DNA from: Anseranas semipalmata
Taxonomy: Eukaryota; Chordata; Aves; Anseriformes; Anseranatidae
Assembly: GCA_013399115.1 (NCBI GenBank)
Contig: VXAA01002213.1
Coordinates: 248,081-312,080, forward strand
Direction of reading: 5' to 3'
Length of the DNA stretch: 64,000 nt
The position numbers and the translations under genes were made by a program. Below, piece after piece: positions 49,222-62,306 of the stretch. Position 1 is the stretch's first letter, and every line of letters starts with the position of its first letter. The notes below the pieces were generated by a model. It saw only the letters and a list, made by a program, of their open reading frames with translations. It did not search any database and was not told where the DNA came from.

Positions 49222-49333
49222 CCCCCCCCCCCNNNNNNNNNNNNNNNNNNNNNNNNNNNNNNNNNNNNNNNNNNNNNNNNNNNNNNNNNNNNNNNNNNNN
49301 NNNNNNNNNNNNNNNCAAAAAAAAAAAAAATTA
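49222..49333. other. Sequence gap flanked by homopolymers
   Basis: Eleven C, 83 N (49233-49315), then C and about 13 A. Open frames that span it are meaningless. Confidence 0.95.
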
Positions 49334-51237
49334 CTGCTTATTTTTTGCTTATTTTTCCTGGAGCTTTTGCTGGAATTTTTCCTTCTCAGAGCAACCTCAG
49401 AAATGAGCATGTGGGTACCTTTAATACTTTTGGGGGAAAAATAGTCCTCCCCCCTCCCAGTTTCAAAAGTATTTCTAGTACAAAATTTCTACTAGCTTTG
49501 CATCTGAGCTGCTCAAACATCGATGGGGTTTTATCCTCCCAGATTCCCTGTGGGGTAACAAAATGCAATGCTTGTTTTGCAGAAGTGCAAATAAAAACTT
49601 CCTGTCACCTAGAAGCTTGTGGTGGAGCTGGGAGTTGAACCCACATCTTCCACATCAGCAGGCAGCGTAGCGTTTGTCTTGTGTAGTGTGTGACTGGCAC
49701 GGCTTCAAGGAGGGAGAGGGCTGGTTTAGGATGGTATCAAGGGGATGCAAATTTACATCGATTCCTCTCATCTCCCTTTGCCAGGAAACTACCTAATGAT
49801 GCAAGCTCACGGAAAAGGGACAAAGCCCTAAGGAGAGGTCTAGGACTGGTAGAGATATTTCAAAGGTTTCTGTAAAGAACTGGAAGGGTGGGGAGACATC
49901 TGTGCTATTGTGAGTGCTTTGTCTTGTGGTGGTTTCTACAGCAGAGGCTGAAACATCCTGTTTGAGGATGGGGGAGAAAATTGTGTTTTTGGGAGGCAGG
50001 TGGCCAATATGTGGTGTAATGATGGAGTCTGATCTTGCTGCCTGTCTACACCAGGAATGTACCTGTTTATCTTTCTTTCTCCCCTCTGTACCCTGAGAAG
50101 ATCCATAGGACCCCAGCTTCCTTGCTCGTCCAGGTCACTTCTGATCTGCCTTCAACAAAGTTCTAGTACAAATCTTGACCTCCTGGGGCAGTCTTAATAC
50201 AAGATTAAAGGATGAGGCAGAGATCCATCTGGACCCTGTGGGGTCACTTGGAGAAGACTCGAGGTTCAGTCTCTGAGCCTTGCTAGCTTGAGCTGGTGGA
50301 GTATGTCTCTTAGCTGGTCCGTACCTCTGTTTTCATCTTTCCTTTGGAGATGTGCAGGTGGAAAAAAGTTCACTCAGACACCAATAAGAGAAGAAATTTC
50401 AGCCTTTTTTCTTTGTCTGTGTTAAGTGTATGTTCCTAGCGACTTCTGACTCAGCAGAGCCTGGGAAACTTGTTCCTTTGTAATACAATGCAGGTAGAAA
50501 GATGTCAAGCGTCTCCAGCTGAACAAAACATCCCAAACAAGACTAGACTTTTTTTTTTGTCTCATTTCTCATCTTTCTGCTTTCTGGCCAGTACTATGAG
50601 GTTTTAGCTGTGGCTATGTGATACAAACAAAAAGCTTTGGTAGTCAACAGGGCTGATAAATGGAGAACACTGTTAATTATTGTCTTCTTACCATTGAATT
50701 AAATGGTAAGTTAAATTCAGCTTATCTGAAGTCTCAGAGCAGAAGGCGGTATTTCTTCCCCATTGTTTTTCTATCCCTTGATAGACTAGTGGCATCTCTC
50801 AGATGTAGAGTTTCTGGAGGTTTTTGGTGGTGCTGGGAGGAGATCTGCAAGTAGGCTGCACAGACTTTTATTTTGTCTACAAATTTGATCTTTCTCATGC
50901 CTGAAAAAGAGGCAACATATAAAATCAGGGCTATTCATGATGATGTTAGTACTATTAATTGCTGTCTTAATAGCCTATGGGAAATGAGTGGGAGTATGTA
51001 TTATTACTATTTATGGTGAGCAGAGGGACACCATGAGGAAACCCTTGACAGCTCCAGTGCTGCAGCTTGAATTGTCCATGGTGTGTTCATCTGACCTCAG
51101 GATGATCTCTGGCTGTGGCAAGAGCTGAAGGAAATCTGTTGCCTTCTACTGCTCAGGGGATGGGTGGATGAGTTGGACAGCAGGCTGACCCTGACAGAGG
51201 TAGATTGCACATGCAGCTTTGCTGCTCTTCTCTTGGT
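49334..51237. other. Gene-free DNA with one SINE remnant
   Basis: Apart from the remnant at 49617-49685, nothing with coding or RNA character is supported. Confidence 0.4.
49617..49685 (-). repeat. tRNA-SINE head remnant, antisense
   Basis: 'GGAGCTGGGAGTTGAACCCA' and 'CATCTTCCACATCAGCAGGC' read as the reverse complement of a tRNA-derived SINE head, where the TTGAACCC-type sequence is the inverse of box B. It is not a functional tRNA gene: the cloverleaf cannot be closed. Confidence 0.5.
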
Positions 51238-51366
51238 TGACCTGGGACAAGTCACTTCTCATTCCTCCAAGCCCATCTCCTCATTGGCAAATGGAGTAAA
51301 GATACCGACCTCCTTAAGTGCTTTGAGACTTACTGATGAAAAATGCTGTCCAAGAGCAAGGTAGTT
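51238..51366 (+). repeat. MIR/CORE-SINE-type remnant, sense
   Basis: 'TGACCTGGGACAAGTCACTT', 'CCATCTCCTCATTGGCAAAT', 'GATACCGACCTCCTTAAGTG' and 'CTTTGAGACTTACTGATGAA' are in the order and spacing of the sauropsid tRNA-SINE body and tail. The tail ends near AAGAGCAAGGTAGTTA. The tRNA head upstream is not clear. Confidence 0.65.
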
Positions 51367-52264
51367 AGAGCTATGGCTGCCAGTGCCTCTTCTCTGGATA
51401 AATAGGATGTCATTCTCTCAGGTTGTCAATCCAGTAGCTGTCAGTTGTCAGAAGCACAAAATTCAGATGCAAAATGTAAAATGGCAGAAAAAGTAACTGT
51501 ACTAGGGTCAAAAGAAGGGCGTGGTGGGAAAACAAGAGAAATTGTTTGTGTAGAGAGGGAAGGTGTGTGTGTGAGGTGAACTTCATAGACCACTTCTTCC
51601 CTATTTCTGAGGGATGGAATTGCTTTGCATGTAGATTTTAACTGCTAGCTCCCAGCAAAATGCATTAGCTGCAAGAGAAGCAAAAACATATATTATGGAG
51701 CAGCACTTTCTGTAATTTTTTTTGAAGCACACATTTGTAAACACATCTAAAATTAGAGTTCAGTATCAGAACAATGAGTACTAGCTCTTCATATTCTCTG
51801 CTCAGATTTTGATGTTTTTTTCCCCTCTCTGGATCATAATATAAGTGTGCGTGTGTATATAATTTATATTTTTAAAAGGAACTTTCTATATTTCCATCTG
51901 TTCCAATTAAACTGAATGGAACAGCTTTTGTAAGTAAATGGAGGAAGGGGAGGAAGAGAGAGGAGCAAAGTGAAGAAAATGGCCTAAAACACAAACCTTG
52001 AATGGAAGAGGAAGAAACATTTGTTGCTTAGCACCCAGATGAAAAATATTCTGTGCTAAAATCGAGAAGCAAACTTCTTGTTCCTCCCCCTTTCTTTCTC
52101 CCTAAAAGCATTTCCAGCCATTAGCAAGGAATTTAGGTTAAGAGACTGAGTAGAGTGTCGTGTAGGACCCGAACGTAGCATTGCTTCTGTGGCAGATGGC
52201 ATTTTCCGAAATGGAGGATGCTTTTGGAGTTAGAGCACACCCTGCATCACCTCTCAACGTTTTG
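51367..52264. other. Gene-free unique DNA
   Basis: Nothing is supported. The CR1 below may begin within the last 100 bases of this stretch. Confidence 0.4.
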
Positions 52265-52363
52265 AGTGAGCTGGTACAGACTGCAGAGAGGGAAGGTGTT
52301 GGTCACCTTGAACAAGATGCCATCCAGAAGTCCCTTCCAACCTCAACCAGCCTGATTCTGTGA
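52265..52363 (+). repeat. CR1 LINE, 5'-truncated 3' end
   Basis: 'CACCTTGAACAAGATGCCAT', 'CCAGAAGTCCCTTCCAACCT' and a terminal GATTCTGTGA are the hallmark of archosaur CR1 3' ends; the octamer ATTCTGTG is at 52355-52362. CR1 elements are usually truncated at the 5' end and lack poly-A, as here. The element may extend upstream to about 52180 but I cannot place the break. No open reverse-transcriptase frame. Confidence 0.75.
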
Positions 52364-54494
52364 GGACATGCTCACTCAGATCAGTGTGCTCGTTTCGTTG
52401 GGTTTGAGGGGGTCTGGTTTTGCTCCTTGTCTCTGACTTGCTAAATCCCCTCTGCTCTGTGGAAATTCCTGGCCAGAAACTTTCATTTTGTGGTGAAACA
52501 TCTGAAAACTTCAGAGTCTGCTTGGCTTGTTAAGTGATGATGAGAGCAGGTCAACAGTATGCTGAAAGGAAGCCTGATTTTTTTTTTCTAGGCTTTGTTT
52601 CTGTTTGATTTTCCTCTATGTTGAATGCTTTTAAGTAGTCGTGATGAAAAACTTTTGTCTTTGGGCTTTTTGGCTGCTGCGTAGCTCCACGGACAGGTGA
52701 AGTGATGCTTCCAGAGCTGGTGGCAGCTTCTCTGCATTTCTCCCTCTTTCTGTTTCGATAGCCTGAGCAGGGAGGTGAGCGATGGGCAGGGGTGTGCAGG
52801 CTGATCTCATCCTGGCTTCCCCCCCGGGGGTCCTGCCTCGCAGCGTGCAGCCGCAGGGCCAGATCTGCCGTTCAGCCAAGGAGGAAGCCTGCCTGGGTTG
52901 GGTTGTCCCGTCAGCCCTAGCGACTCCAGGAGAGCCACCAGGGCCTCCTTGCTGGCTGGGAGAAGCGTGTTGGTGGGAGCCCGTCTGCTTTTTAGGTCCG
53001 TAGCCCCCCCATTCCCCATCAGTGTTTTGTTGCCATAGAGACAGTAATTACTCCAGGAGGCTTCTAGACTCTGCTGAAGCTCCCATCAGTCTCGCCTCCC
53101 ACCTGGGGAGCTTCTGACATTGAGTTAAAGGTCAAGTCCTCATGTAAATGTTTTCCTTTCCAAAATGAAATATTTTACCTATTTTGGGTGACTGTGGTGG
53201 CAGCACAGAAAACAATTTGTCAAATCACTTACAAAACCAGAGCTGGGACACTTAAATTCTATTCCCTTCAGGTATGTGGGAGTAGGGGTGGAAATGTACA
53301 GCCTCGTAAGTCATATTTTAGCCCAAGTTGAACACTTGCTTTCCCTGCACTGAACATTGAGTGTGTGCTTTGCCGTTTTCCTCCATCCCCTTCCCTGTAG
53401 CTTTTCAGAGCTTCTTGTTCTCATTAATTTGTTGTTTGCTCTTCTGCCTACACGTAAAAGCTGGGATGAAATCATTTTTATTGACGTTAGTCATAGGCTG
53501 ACACAGCCCTGGAAAGGACCCCCTGGGTCACTGAATCTGCCCCCCTGCTATTGCAGGCAACCACGTCATTTAATTCCTTTCATAAACTACCTGTTAAGAG
53601 CCAGAACAATCTCTTTTAAAGTGATTGTGAGGAAGGAGGGGGGAGAAAAAACCCTCAACCCCTGATGTTTCTAATAGAGGAGTGCAAAGAAAAGGAGATG
53701 TGTTGTTAGAGCACTTAAAATAAGAAGGTGAAAGATGCGGCTCTCTTGGTTTCCTTTCCTCAATTACCCCCCACTCATCTGTTCTCAGGCGTTATTTGGA
53801 GGTGCCATCCATGTGTGTCAGACCAGGCAGGATCAGACAAAGGATATCTGGTGCTGAAATGCCGGTCCTCTCTCAGAAGAAGGGCTGTGCATCTTCTAAG
53901 AGGGTACACCGAGATTCTTGTGACCAGGTTCTGCTGCTGGCTGTGTCTGGGACTCTTCCTGAGTTACCCCAAGACAAATCATTTTCTTGCCATGGTCTGT
54001 GCCACCAGTCCAGCTGTGTTGCAGATCACCAGCGGCTTTTCAGGAAGAGGAAGGCGGGAAGAAGTAAATTTGTGATGACTCCATCAGAAGGACCAGCTCT
54101 GCTGAGCAGTCCTCCATCCAAGCTGCTGCCTGTGCTCTGTGCTGCTGACACAAGTGACACTGAGGGTGACTGTGCTCTTGTCAGACGCAGATTGGAAAGC
54201 AGCAAGTGTAATTTATGAAGGCTTGGCATGCAGTTAAGTGCAAAGTGATGGAAAGCGTGGTGGATCACTGCACTGGTGCACTTGACTTGTGCATCAGGCA
54301 CATATCTATGCAAGTTCATGTCCAGTTCAAAGCTAGTCCTGAAAGTATAAAAAATGGCAGCACTTGGGCTGCAGCATTGTCAGTGTCAGATGATGCCATG
54401 GGGTTTTGCTCTTGCTGCCTTTCAGAGCTTCTCAGCAAAGCACGCAACTGTAATTAGTTGACAAGCAGGCTGTGAGGAAACCCTGGGCTTTCAT
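52364..54494. other. Gene-free DNA with a GC-rich patch at 52.78-53.0 kb
   Basis: The GC-rich patch carries CCCCCCCGGGGG and several CpGs but no YY1, TATA or paired exon signal. Open frames here are on both strands. The frame 53796-54218 (140 codons) shows no recognisable domain. Confidence 0.4.
53029..53042 (+). promoter_or_regulatory. RFX X-box-like motif
   Basis: GTTGCCATAGAGAC fits the degenerate X-box GTHNYYATRRNAAC with one mismatch, and AGTAATTACT follows directly. It sits just downstream of the GC-rich patch. Motif evidence only. Confidence 0.25.
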
Positions 54495-54560
54495 AATACC
54501 CTTGCGTTTCACTGGCACCTTTGATCCTGAAGCGCTTTACAAAAGTGTACGTACACCCAG
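54495..54560 (+). repeat. Old interspersed repeat remnant ('CCTGAAGCGCTTTACAAA' type)
   Basis: 'CACTGGCACCTTTGATCCTG' and 'AAGCGCTTTACAAAAGTG' resemble the amniote repeat 'TAGCACCTTTCATCC..CAAAGCGCTTTACAAAC'. Family not assigned. Confidence 0.35.
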
Positions 54561-57500
54561 AGAAAACCTTTAGCCTTGGCACTGACATTCAGCTGCTGCT
54601 GGGGTTGCCCAGCAGCTGCAGTGCATGCCGAAGAAGGAAGCAGCAGTGCATTGAAGCAGCAGAGGAGTTTTGGGGTAGGTAACTCAAATGAGCTGCAAGC
54701 CTTTTCACTCATAAGAAAAAGATAAAATGGAAGGGGTTTTCAGAGTTTTGGTATGTGGCTTCCAAACCTGTTTTGAGCTAGAAGCTTATGGTCAGGAAAG
54801 GTGATTTTGAAGGATCAAGTGTACTTGACTAGTTTCTTTGAGATGGTGACTCAAAGAACACAGGGCTTTTTTTACCAGCTAAAACACAGGACAGTGTAAG
54901 CTCAGCCAGTGAAGTTGAGCTGCTGGAGGAGACAAGATGGTTTGCAAAACAGATCAAGGCTCATCTGCGTAGACAGCAGCTCTAGCACTGACTGAATTTT
55001 GGATGCATAGGGCAGGTGGTGGCAAAGAAAACCCTAAAAGAACAGCTGTTGAAGTTTTTGTAAGTAGGACTGCCTACTTCCCTATTTGCTGTCACTTTTA
55101 TAAGGCTAAAATTTTCCTGTTTTCTTCTTTTTCTGCCCACCAGAACTTTTAGTTGCAGTTCACTGTTCTTAAGCTTTCTCATGAAGGAGTGCTTTCCCTG
55201 GGGCATAGCAGCTTCCGGAACGGTTGTGACCAATTTAGACCCTGGTGGTTGTGACCAGTTTGTGTTCTGGGCACAAACAGACGTGGTACAAAACAATGGT
55301 AGGGTGCTAATGTCTTACTTGAAGCCAAAACGTGGTCTGGCCTGCAGATGACTTGCTGTCAAGAAAAGTTTATGCTGCCAGAGGTCAGGGTTTGCTGGTC
55401 CAGTCAAGCAGACTTCATGCTTAGCAGTCGGGGACAAGCTATCTGACCTCAGGCTGCTGACTTTCTTCCTAGTCTTTGTAGCTCTTTGAGCTCTCAAGGC
55501 AGTATGTGGATGCAGTAGCTATGCATTCACTCCCCTACAACCTCAGCCTTTTGTGTGGTCTTGGGGTGAGCTTTCAAATTAACTCTGTGCCTTAGTTTCC
55601 CCACTTAGCAATCAGAACTTCTTGCATTGCCAGCATGCTCCGAGGAAAGAAGAAGGAGCTTAGGCATGAGCAAATGTTTCTATAGACTTGTACTGCTGAT
55701 GGAGAGCATCAGATGATCTCAGATGAGAAGGCCTGTGTTTTGGAGCAGAAAGATGAGCTTAATTCCTGTCATCAGCGACTGCACGGAGGGCGAGACGCAG
55801 CGTTAGTGAAAGGCCTGAGCAGTGCTGCAGCAGAGTAACGCTGCTTCCTGCTGCAGGGATCTCGCACTTCGGGGAGGCGGGTGCAGAGGTAGCTTGTGAC
55901 TTTGTCTGGATCCAGAGGATGCAATCAACAGCAGCGCTGGCTTGGAGACTTTTTGGGTTCCCAGAGCTGCGCTCTGAAACCTTGGTCTCTCCCTAAATGC
56001 TGGGAAGTCATTGGACTGGACACAATATTAAACTCTCCTGCTTCACAAACCATGATCTTCTCCGTTGTGTGGAGCCACAGTGCACCACAGCAGCAGGCTG
56101 CTGTGTAGTAAATTCATTGTGTATTGTGCAAGGGACCATTAGTTAGCTTATTATTAATACATGTGTGGGCTTTAATATACTGGTACTGTATCTGTCAGCA
56201 TCTCTACCAGGTTTGCTTTTGTCCTTTGTGTTTTCCCCAAACAAGCTTATACAATTAGTTTCTTCTTGTTTCCTAAATTATTTTTGCTGGTCCTAATTAT
56301 TTCACACTCCATATAAAAGAGTTATTGGGGTGGGTAATGGGAGGCGAGGGATCACCTCACCATTGCTCTGCAGGCAGTGTGACGTTAAGGCAATTTGGAT
56401 TTGTTTTTGTACTTATATTTGGTTGGCTGCTTAAGAAAAAGGGGAAAATTGGGATCTGCTTTTGGAGGCCAGGGTATTGGGCTTTTCAGTAAGAAGGAGA
56501 GCTCAGTCAGGTCCTGTTACTCTTTATGCCCATGGAGGACGTTTGTTGAAATAGGTTTAGAATAAATCACTGGTACTTCATGCAGAGATTAATGTTCTTG
56601 TCTAAGAATGTGGAGTTATTGGTTATTTTCTTAATTTCTATTCCTGTGTAGACCATACTCATCTCTTGAGATGTGTAAGTAGCATCTCCAAACATCCAGG
56701 GCTATTTTCTCATGGATGGAAGAAAAAGCAGGCTTCTGTTGAAGAACAGCTTGCAGGTAGCTGATGGAGGAGGAATATGTGGGTAAGGTGAAGTTTGCAG
56801 CTGGGCAGTTGAAACACATCTAGCATTCTTGGTTGCTGAGAAGACAGCCAGCCCCTCAAATATTGTATGACAGAGTTTGCATGGGCCAAATATTTGTTAT
56901 TTATCAGATGGTGATTATCCTGTCAGCTCTCCTGGTTGGGATTCAGTGTGTGGACTGGCAGTGGAGCGTGCGGAGAGCTTGTGCATAGAGTGCACTGCTG
57001 AAGTTGTGGTGGTGGTGCCTTCTGCCCACCCAGGGTAGCTTACTCCTGCCCCTTGCCAAGCGTACCTGTGCTTGAAAATTTCTACCAGAACTGCATAGCA
57101 GCTGCACTGTCCAAAGCTCTGAGGTAAACAAGGCCTCCAGTGTAGTCATTGCCAAGTCATGCTTGGATTGCGGTGGTTAAATGCTCAAACACCATCTGCT
57201 TATATACTCTTGCTGCCTTCCACAGAGCAGCCCCCTTGCTAGCGTTTGCTTTCTGGTGGAGATAAAGCTACGGAGTGCAGCGTGTTTGCCCCTTCTTCCC
57301 AGGTCAAGTTAGAGTCAATGCACAAATTTCTTTTTCGACAGCTGCTGGCATCACAAGGATCATTGCTCAAAATTTGAGGGGCTCTTCTCCCCTCAGTGGA
57401 CCCTTCCCTTCCAGTGATTGTATCCTGCCTTCCTCCTTCTGAACCAAATGCAGAGAGACCTTTGAAAAAATCTAGTTCTAGGAGGTCGGTTCTGAATTTG

Positions 57501-58784
57501 GGTGTTCGCTTGCTGTGGGGGAAGGGAACACCACGGGAAAAACAAGGCCAAAAGCAGCCAAAAATCTCTTTAAAGAGGATATGTCAGTTTACCATGAGGC
57601 AGTGGTGTTTTTAAGCTCTTCCCAGCTTTGAACAAATTAAGACTGAGTGTAAAGTGTAGATATATTTGTTCCATCTCTTTTGGGTAGGTTGAGGGGCTGG
57701 AGGAAGACTCATCAATTCAATGCATGTTCCATTAGAAACTTCTTGGGATTAGATCAGGTTAATGAAAGGAATAAATAGGGCTTTGACATGTTGTTTGGTT
57801 TTACAGGACTGTATTGTTTTATGATGTTTTATGAGAAGCACTTATACTACTCTTCAGGCGAGAGATTATTGTGCCTTTTATAAAAACTAAAAGAAAACCC
57901 ATTCTCTTTCTTTTTCTTTCTGTTGCTAAGTAGATGCTATGTTTGTTTGCAGTCGTCATTTCCCAGTGGAAATGCTACGTTCTGGAGCGCTGCCTGGAAA
58001 GAAATGGCTTCAGAGCACAGATTTCAGAGGCAAAAGTGGTAGTGGGGTGGGAGGTACGCGAATCACGAGCACCTAACAAAATCTTGGAGTAAACAAGTCA
58101 GCTTGGAGAGGTGGGGAATGAGGAGAGCTCAGAGGAAGCACCCAAACCCCAGAAGCCGCCCTTATGCCCCGTTCTGATGCGTTGCTCTGATGATGCTTTC
58201 TGCTTTCTTTAGCACCAGTGTCTCAGACAGGACAAACCTTCCGCATCAAACCTCTGGCCCTGCAGAGAACACCTGTAGTGATGGCAGTGTTCAGTTGGAA
58301 TAAGTTGAGCTTAAGCACTGAAGGCTTACAGTGCACGCTTCTGGAGCTGGTCCTTTACTGTCCTGATTAAAATGGGACAGTCGATCTTTTGATTTGCTTT
58401 AGGGCGTCAGACGGGCATCCCAAATCGGCAGGGGCTGCTTGTTAAGCTGCTTTGCCAATTGTTGCTGTACTGTTCTGTTGGGGCTTTAATCTTTTTTGGT
58501 TAGGATTTGAAATGAAGGCGTGGTAAAAGTGTAAAACTGCACTTTAAGCTCTTCTCTTGCTGCTTCACTGTCCACCTCAGCTGCTGTATCCCAGCGTTCA
58601 TACACAGTGACATCAGCATGTTAGCATCGCTTCCACTTGGTTGTGTCCCCTCTCTTCCCCTATAGTGACAGTCCCCAAGCACTTGGTTTAACATGCTAAT
58701 CCCTCCAGCGCTGTGGAGGTGCACAGGAGTTGCCATTCCCTTGCAGATGGCAGGCAGAGCTAAAGAAACAAAGCGGCATGCCTG
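54561..58784. other. Gene-free DNA with one SINE remnant
   Basis: Only the SINE tail at 55553-55612 is recognised. A frame at 57396-57614 follows an acceptor-like CTTCTCCCCTCAG but lacks a good donor. I list no exon. Confidence 0.4.
55553..55612 (+). repeat. MIR/tRNA-SINE body remnant, sense
   Basis: 'GTGTGGTCTTGGGGTGAGCT' then 'CTCTGTGCCTTAGTTTCCCC' is the core of a tRNA-SINE ('GTGACCTTGGGCAAGTC..CTCTGTGCCTCAGTTTCCCC'). Confidence 0.5.
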
Positions 58785-58850
58785 TGCCACACGTGGCTTA
58801 GGGGTGCAAGGAATTGAACGGGGTCCTCCCGTAACCTTGGCTTTGTCTGA
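58785..58850 (-). repeat. tRNA-SINE head remnant, antisense
   Basis: 'CACACGTGGCTTAGGGGTGC' and 'AAGGAATTGAACGGGGTCCT' show the inverse of a box-B-type motif and of the SINE core. Diverged, inactive. Confidence 0.4.
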
Positions 58851-61800
58851 GACTCTGGGTTGTCGTCCCAGGCTGTCCCTGGTTTTGTGATACAGACAAA
58901 TGTCTGTTAGGCCTGTGTGAGCCACTTATGCTTGTAACCTAATGAAGCTTTGAGTACAGACCTTTCCTCAGAGGCAAAAGGCCAATGCACTTGCACATGA
59001 AATCTCTTCTCATTCTCTCATTCACCTTTAATATTTTGTTGTTAATGGATCATGCTAAAAAGGATTAGCCATTTCAATTTACATTCTGCTGCTTTCTGCA
59101 TTTAACATTCTCACTGTAAGTGATGAATTATTGACTATTTAAATGCGACTACAAACAGCCTGAAAGAGAACGTCTGCCTTCCCATTTGCCATGCTGAACT
59201 CGTGCAGCATAGGTCAAGGTTTTCCTTATTCTTTTTTGGTTGCCCATTGCTGGGCTGCCTTCCCAGCTTTCACCTCCTGTCCCAGTACCCCAGGCTGGTG
59301 TACTGTCTGGTGTTTAACGGCCCGGGAAGAGGCCCCAGGGTTAAATATTGTTAAGCATGTGAAATTTAACCTATATTATTGATATTGGGTTCAGACCAAA
59401 GTGTCTGCAAAGTGGCTTAAAAGGAAGAGTTCATTATAGAATAAAGCACTTTGGCAGAAAACCAGATACGCGTGCCCTTAAAATTGCTCTTGATTCCTCC
59501 TCCATATTTAAATACCCATGACTACTGAATCTTCCACTGTTCAGAAACCAAGATCTGTCCTTGGAAAGTAACTCGGGAGGGATCTAGCTGCAAGACAGGG
59601 TACTGTTATTTAGGACCCGACACGCTGCGCCCCAAGTAGCGGTAGCAATGCAGTGGTGCTCAGAGGTGGCAGTTTCCCTGAGGCTGGAGCAGTCTCACAG
59701 CGATGCGCAAGGTAGCTGTGAAAGCATCAAGAATCAGCAACGGTGAGTGCAGAGCCTTCAGGCACAGGCATTTTATAGGCTGTAGTGAGGCTCCAGATCT
59801 TCCCTGGAAGGAGTCATCCTTACTTTGCTCTCTGCAAGTGGACCGTATGAGACATAGCAAGGCGGCTCTTTGTGGTCCGTTCAGAGGTGGATTGTGCAAC
59901 TCCATGGTGGAAGCCAGGAGTTGTTTCTGGTTGTGTTTCTGTGGGGGAATCAGGAGGACCTGGTTTTGAGGTTAACAGGTCTGGGAAACAGTGAAATGTT
60001 GTGATAACTGTCCAGTTCTGTTACCTGTAGGTGCTGATGTTGGAGGAACCAGGCAATGTCTTGCTGTGGATATGTGGACACTAATGCAAAACCCAGCATT
60101 TTTGTAACTTTGATATAGGTAACTTCTGTAGCATGTTTCTTCAGCTGGAGATGGAGAGAGAAGAGGAGGGCGATCTGCTAAGCAATTAAACTGAGAAAGC
60201 TCTAAGCTGTCTTCTATCCAGCCACTTGAAATAATTCTTCCCTTCCAGAGTTCTGCTCCCACAGTTTTCCTCTAAGCTGTGCACGATGGGAGACCGCCCG
60301 TCTCTGGAAAGCAGCCACCACCCAGAGGAAGCCCCAGCTCAGGCGGGCAGAAAACAAACATTTTTATAAGATAAGCTGTAGAAGCCCCAAGATGACAGTA
60401 AGAGGCAGGCATGTGTTGGTGGTGTAGGCAAGCTTTCACCCTCCAATGTATTCAGCCATTTAAAAATAAAACAGCTATCCCAGAACAAATCCCCATGTCG
60501 CATTATGGCACTTGTGCATCTGCTGCTTTTGGAAGATCTGCGTAAGGGGTGGGTGAAGGGTGGAGAGGATGTGCACATCAGTATGTCAGGTCAACTTCTC
60601 TCACTTCCTTATGGCCTTGTAAAATGAGCAGTGCATAATTGCGTGCCTAATTTGAGATGGGCTTTATAAGACCCCTTCTGAGTAATGCGAACTGGGGAGT
60701 CTGGGGATGTGAGGAGGAGGGAGATGTTTGTGTTGGTCAGAAGAGCACCAACTGGTTAGCTATTGGTGAGTTGTTTAAGGGACTAGCCCTTCTCTGTCCT
60801 GATCCTGGCATATGTAGTTGAGAAACAAAACCTGCTTAGAGCAGGAGGTGGTTGGTGGGCTGCTGTGGACCTGAGCACTGAGTTATCGGATGGTTGAATG
60901 TGACCTTGCAGTTCGGCTCCTCTTTCTACCAGTGATATTTGGTGCTCTGAGGCTTCCTTTACCTCGGAGAGTTTTTCAAAATCCTTGAATAAAAGACACT
61001 ACGTAAGTGCTAAGCATTAGTGTTTTTGTATAATGTTGCATATCTGTATTTGTGCATGAATTCATATACCTGGAGTGTCAGGCACATAAATTCCCAGGCA
61101 TACAACGTTACACAGTACTATTAATAATAACCATGCAGATTTGTGCAGGGTCTCTTGTCTAAGGAGATCAAAACACTTAAAGCTTCTGTCATGTACGTGG
61201 AAATCTGATTTGGAATTTGGAGAAGTGTTGAAGGAGTTTGAAATAACTTTGCCAGAGATGAAATCCAGTTGCTTTTAAATTAAAGAAATACCCAATAAAA
61301 GCTAGTGTTTCTTGAACCCCAATGCAATCAGGTATTCTGAATACAAGAAGGTACAGGGAAGGATTTGAGAAAGTGTGCTTTTGTCTTTAGGTTTCTTTGT
61401 AATGTTCTAACTTAGTTTGATGCACCGTCTGAAATCAGTGGGCCTATTGTATTAGCCACTAAAATTCTGAAATAGTTGCATAAAAGGAAGAGATGAGGAA
61501 AAGACTGGTCACAGACATTGCTCAAAATGTGAGGTGATGTGACAGTGCCTATTACAACAGATTGTCGGAAGCTTCTTGTTGCTGCGGGTTAGGATTTAGT
61601 CCCAACTATAGCAAGCACTAGTTAAAAATGAAGGTGAGAATTATCTACATGGATAGACTTTTTCTGGAAGAGGAAGTAGAGATGCTGATATCTGCTGGAG
61701 GAGGGAAATCATTATTTTCAAGAAACATGCTGGCAGAAATGACTCAGTTCTGCAGATTTTCCTTTATTGCTTGCTTTTCAAAAATCTAGGTTCTTTTGGT

Positions 61801-62306
61801 AATGGAGACCTTATTTTAAGAATTTTTACAGTTGTGAGAAAGGAAAAATGACAGACCTTCAAATCTTTTTGGGCCTTTCAGAGTATGAAGCGTGATTTTT
61901 TAGCATATGGCTACAGGAAGAGGGCCTGGGTGTGCTCTGGAAAATAATTTTCCACAGGCGATTGCCAACTCTGCAGAAGGACTTCCTGAACGGAGACCGA
62001 AGAGATGCATCTGATTCTACTCAGGGTGTTCTCTGTAATGGAAATGTCTAACTCGCTGCAGTAAACCTTCAAGTCCCCATGAAAAATTCACGGAGAGAGA
62101 GCCTAAGGACTTGTGTAGTGCTGCAGGAAGAGACTGGCACTGAGGCGAGGTGACCCGAGAAGTCCTGTGGTGGTGCCAGGTGGTGCCCTGGGCACTGAAA
62201 TGAGTCCAACTCTCAGCAGTGCTCAAGAACCTGATGGGTTGTGAGCAATGGATTTCAGGTGGGCCCAGCTAGGCCTTGCAGTTCAACCACCTTCCATTTC
62301 TTTCAG
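58851..62306. other. Gene-free DNA, possibly intronic
   Basis: No exon is recognised. A small repeat remnant ('GGGTCTCTTGTCTAAGGAGA..CAAAACACTTAAAGC') near 61150-61185 may be the family seen at 54495. The stretch ends in a good acceptor for the exon below, so it may be an intron. Confidence 0.35.

Noticed and set aside
49069..49638. 189-codon plus-strand open frame
   Set aside because: It runs through 83 N and two homopolymers, so the frame is not real.
49617..49685. tRNA-like GGGAGTTGAACCCACA sequence
   Set aside because: Box-B-like sequence is the head of an antisense SINE; no acceptor stem or cloverleaf can be formed.
57396..57614. 72-codon frame with LKKSSSRRSVLNLG after CTTCTCCCCTCAG
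   Set aside because: Basic Ser-rich stretch caught my eye, but there is no consensus donor and no recognisable family.
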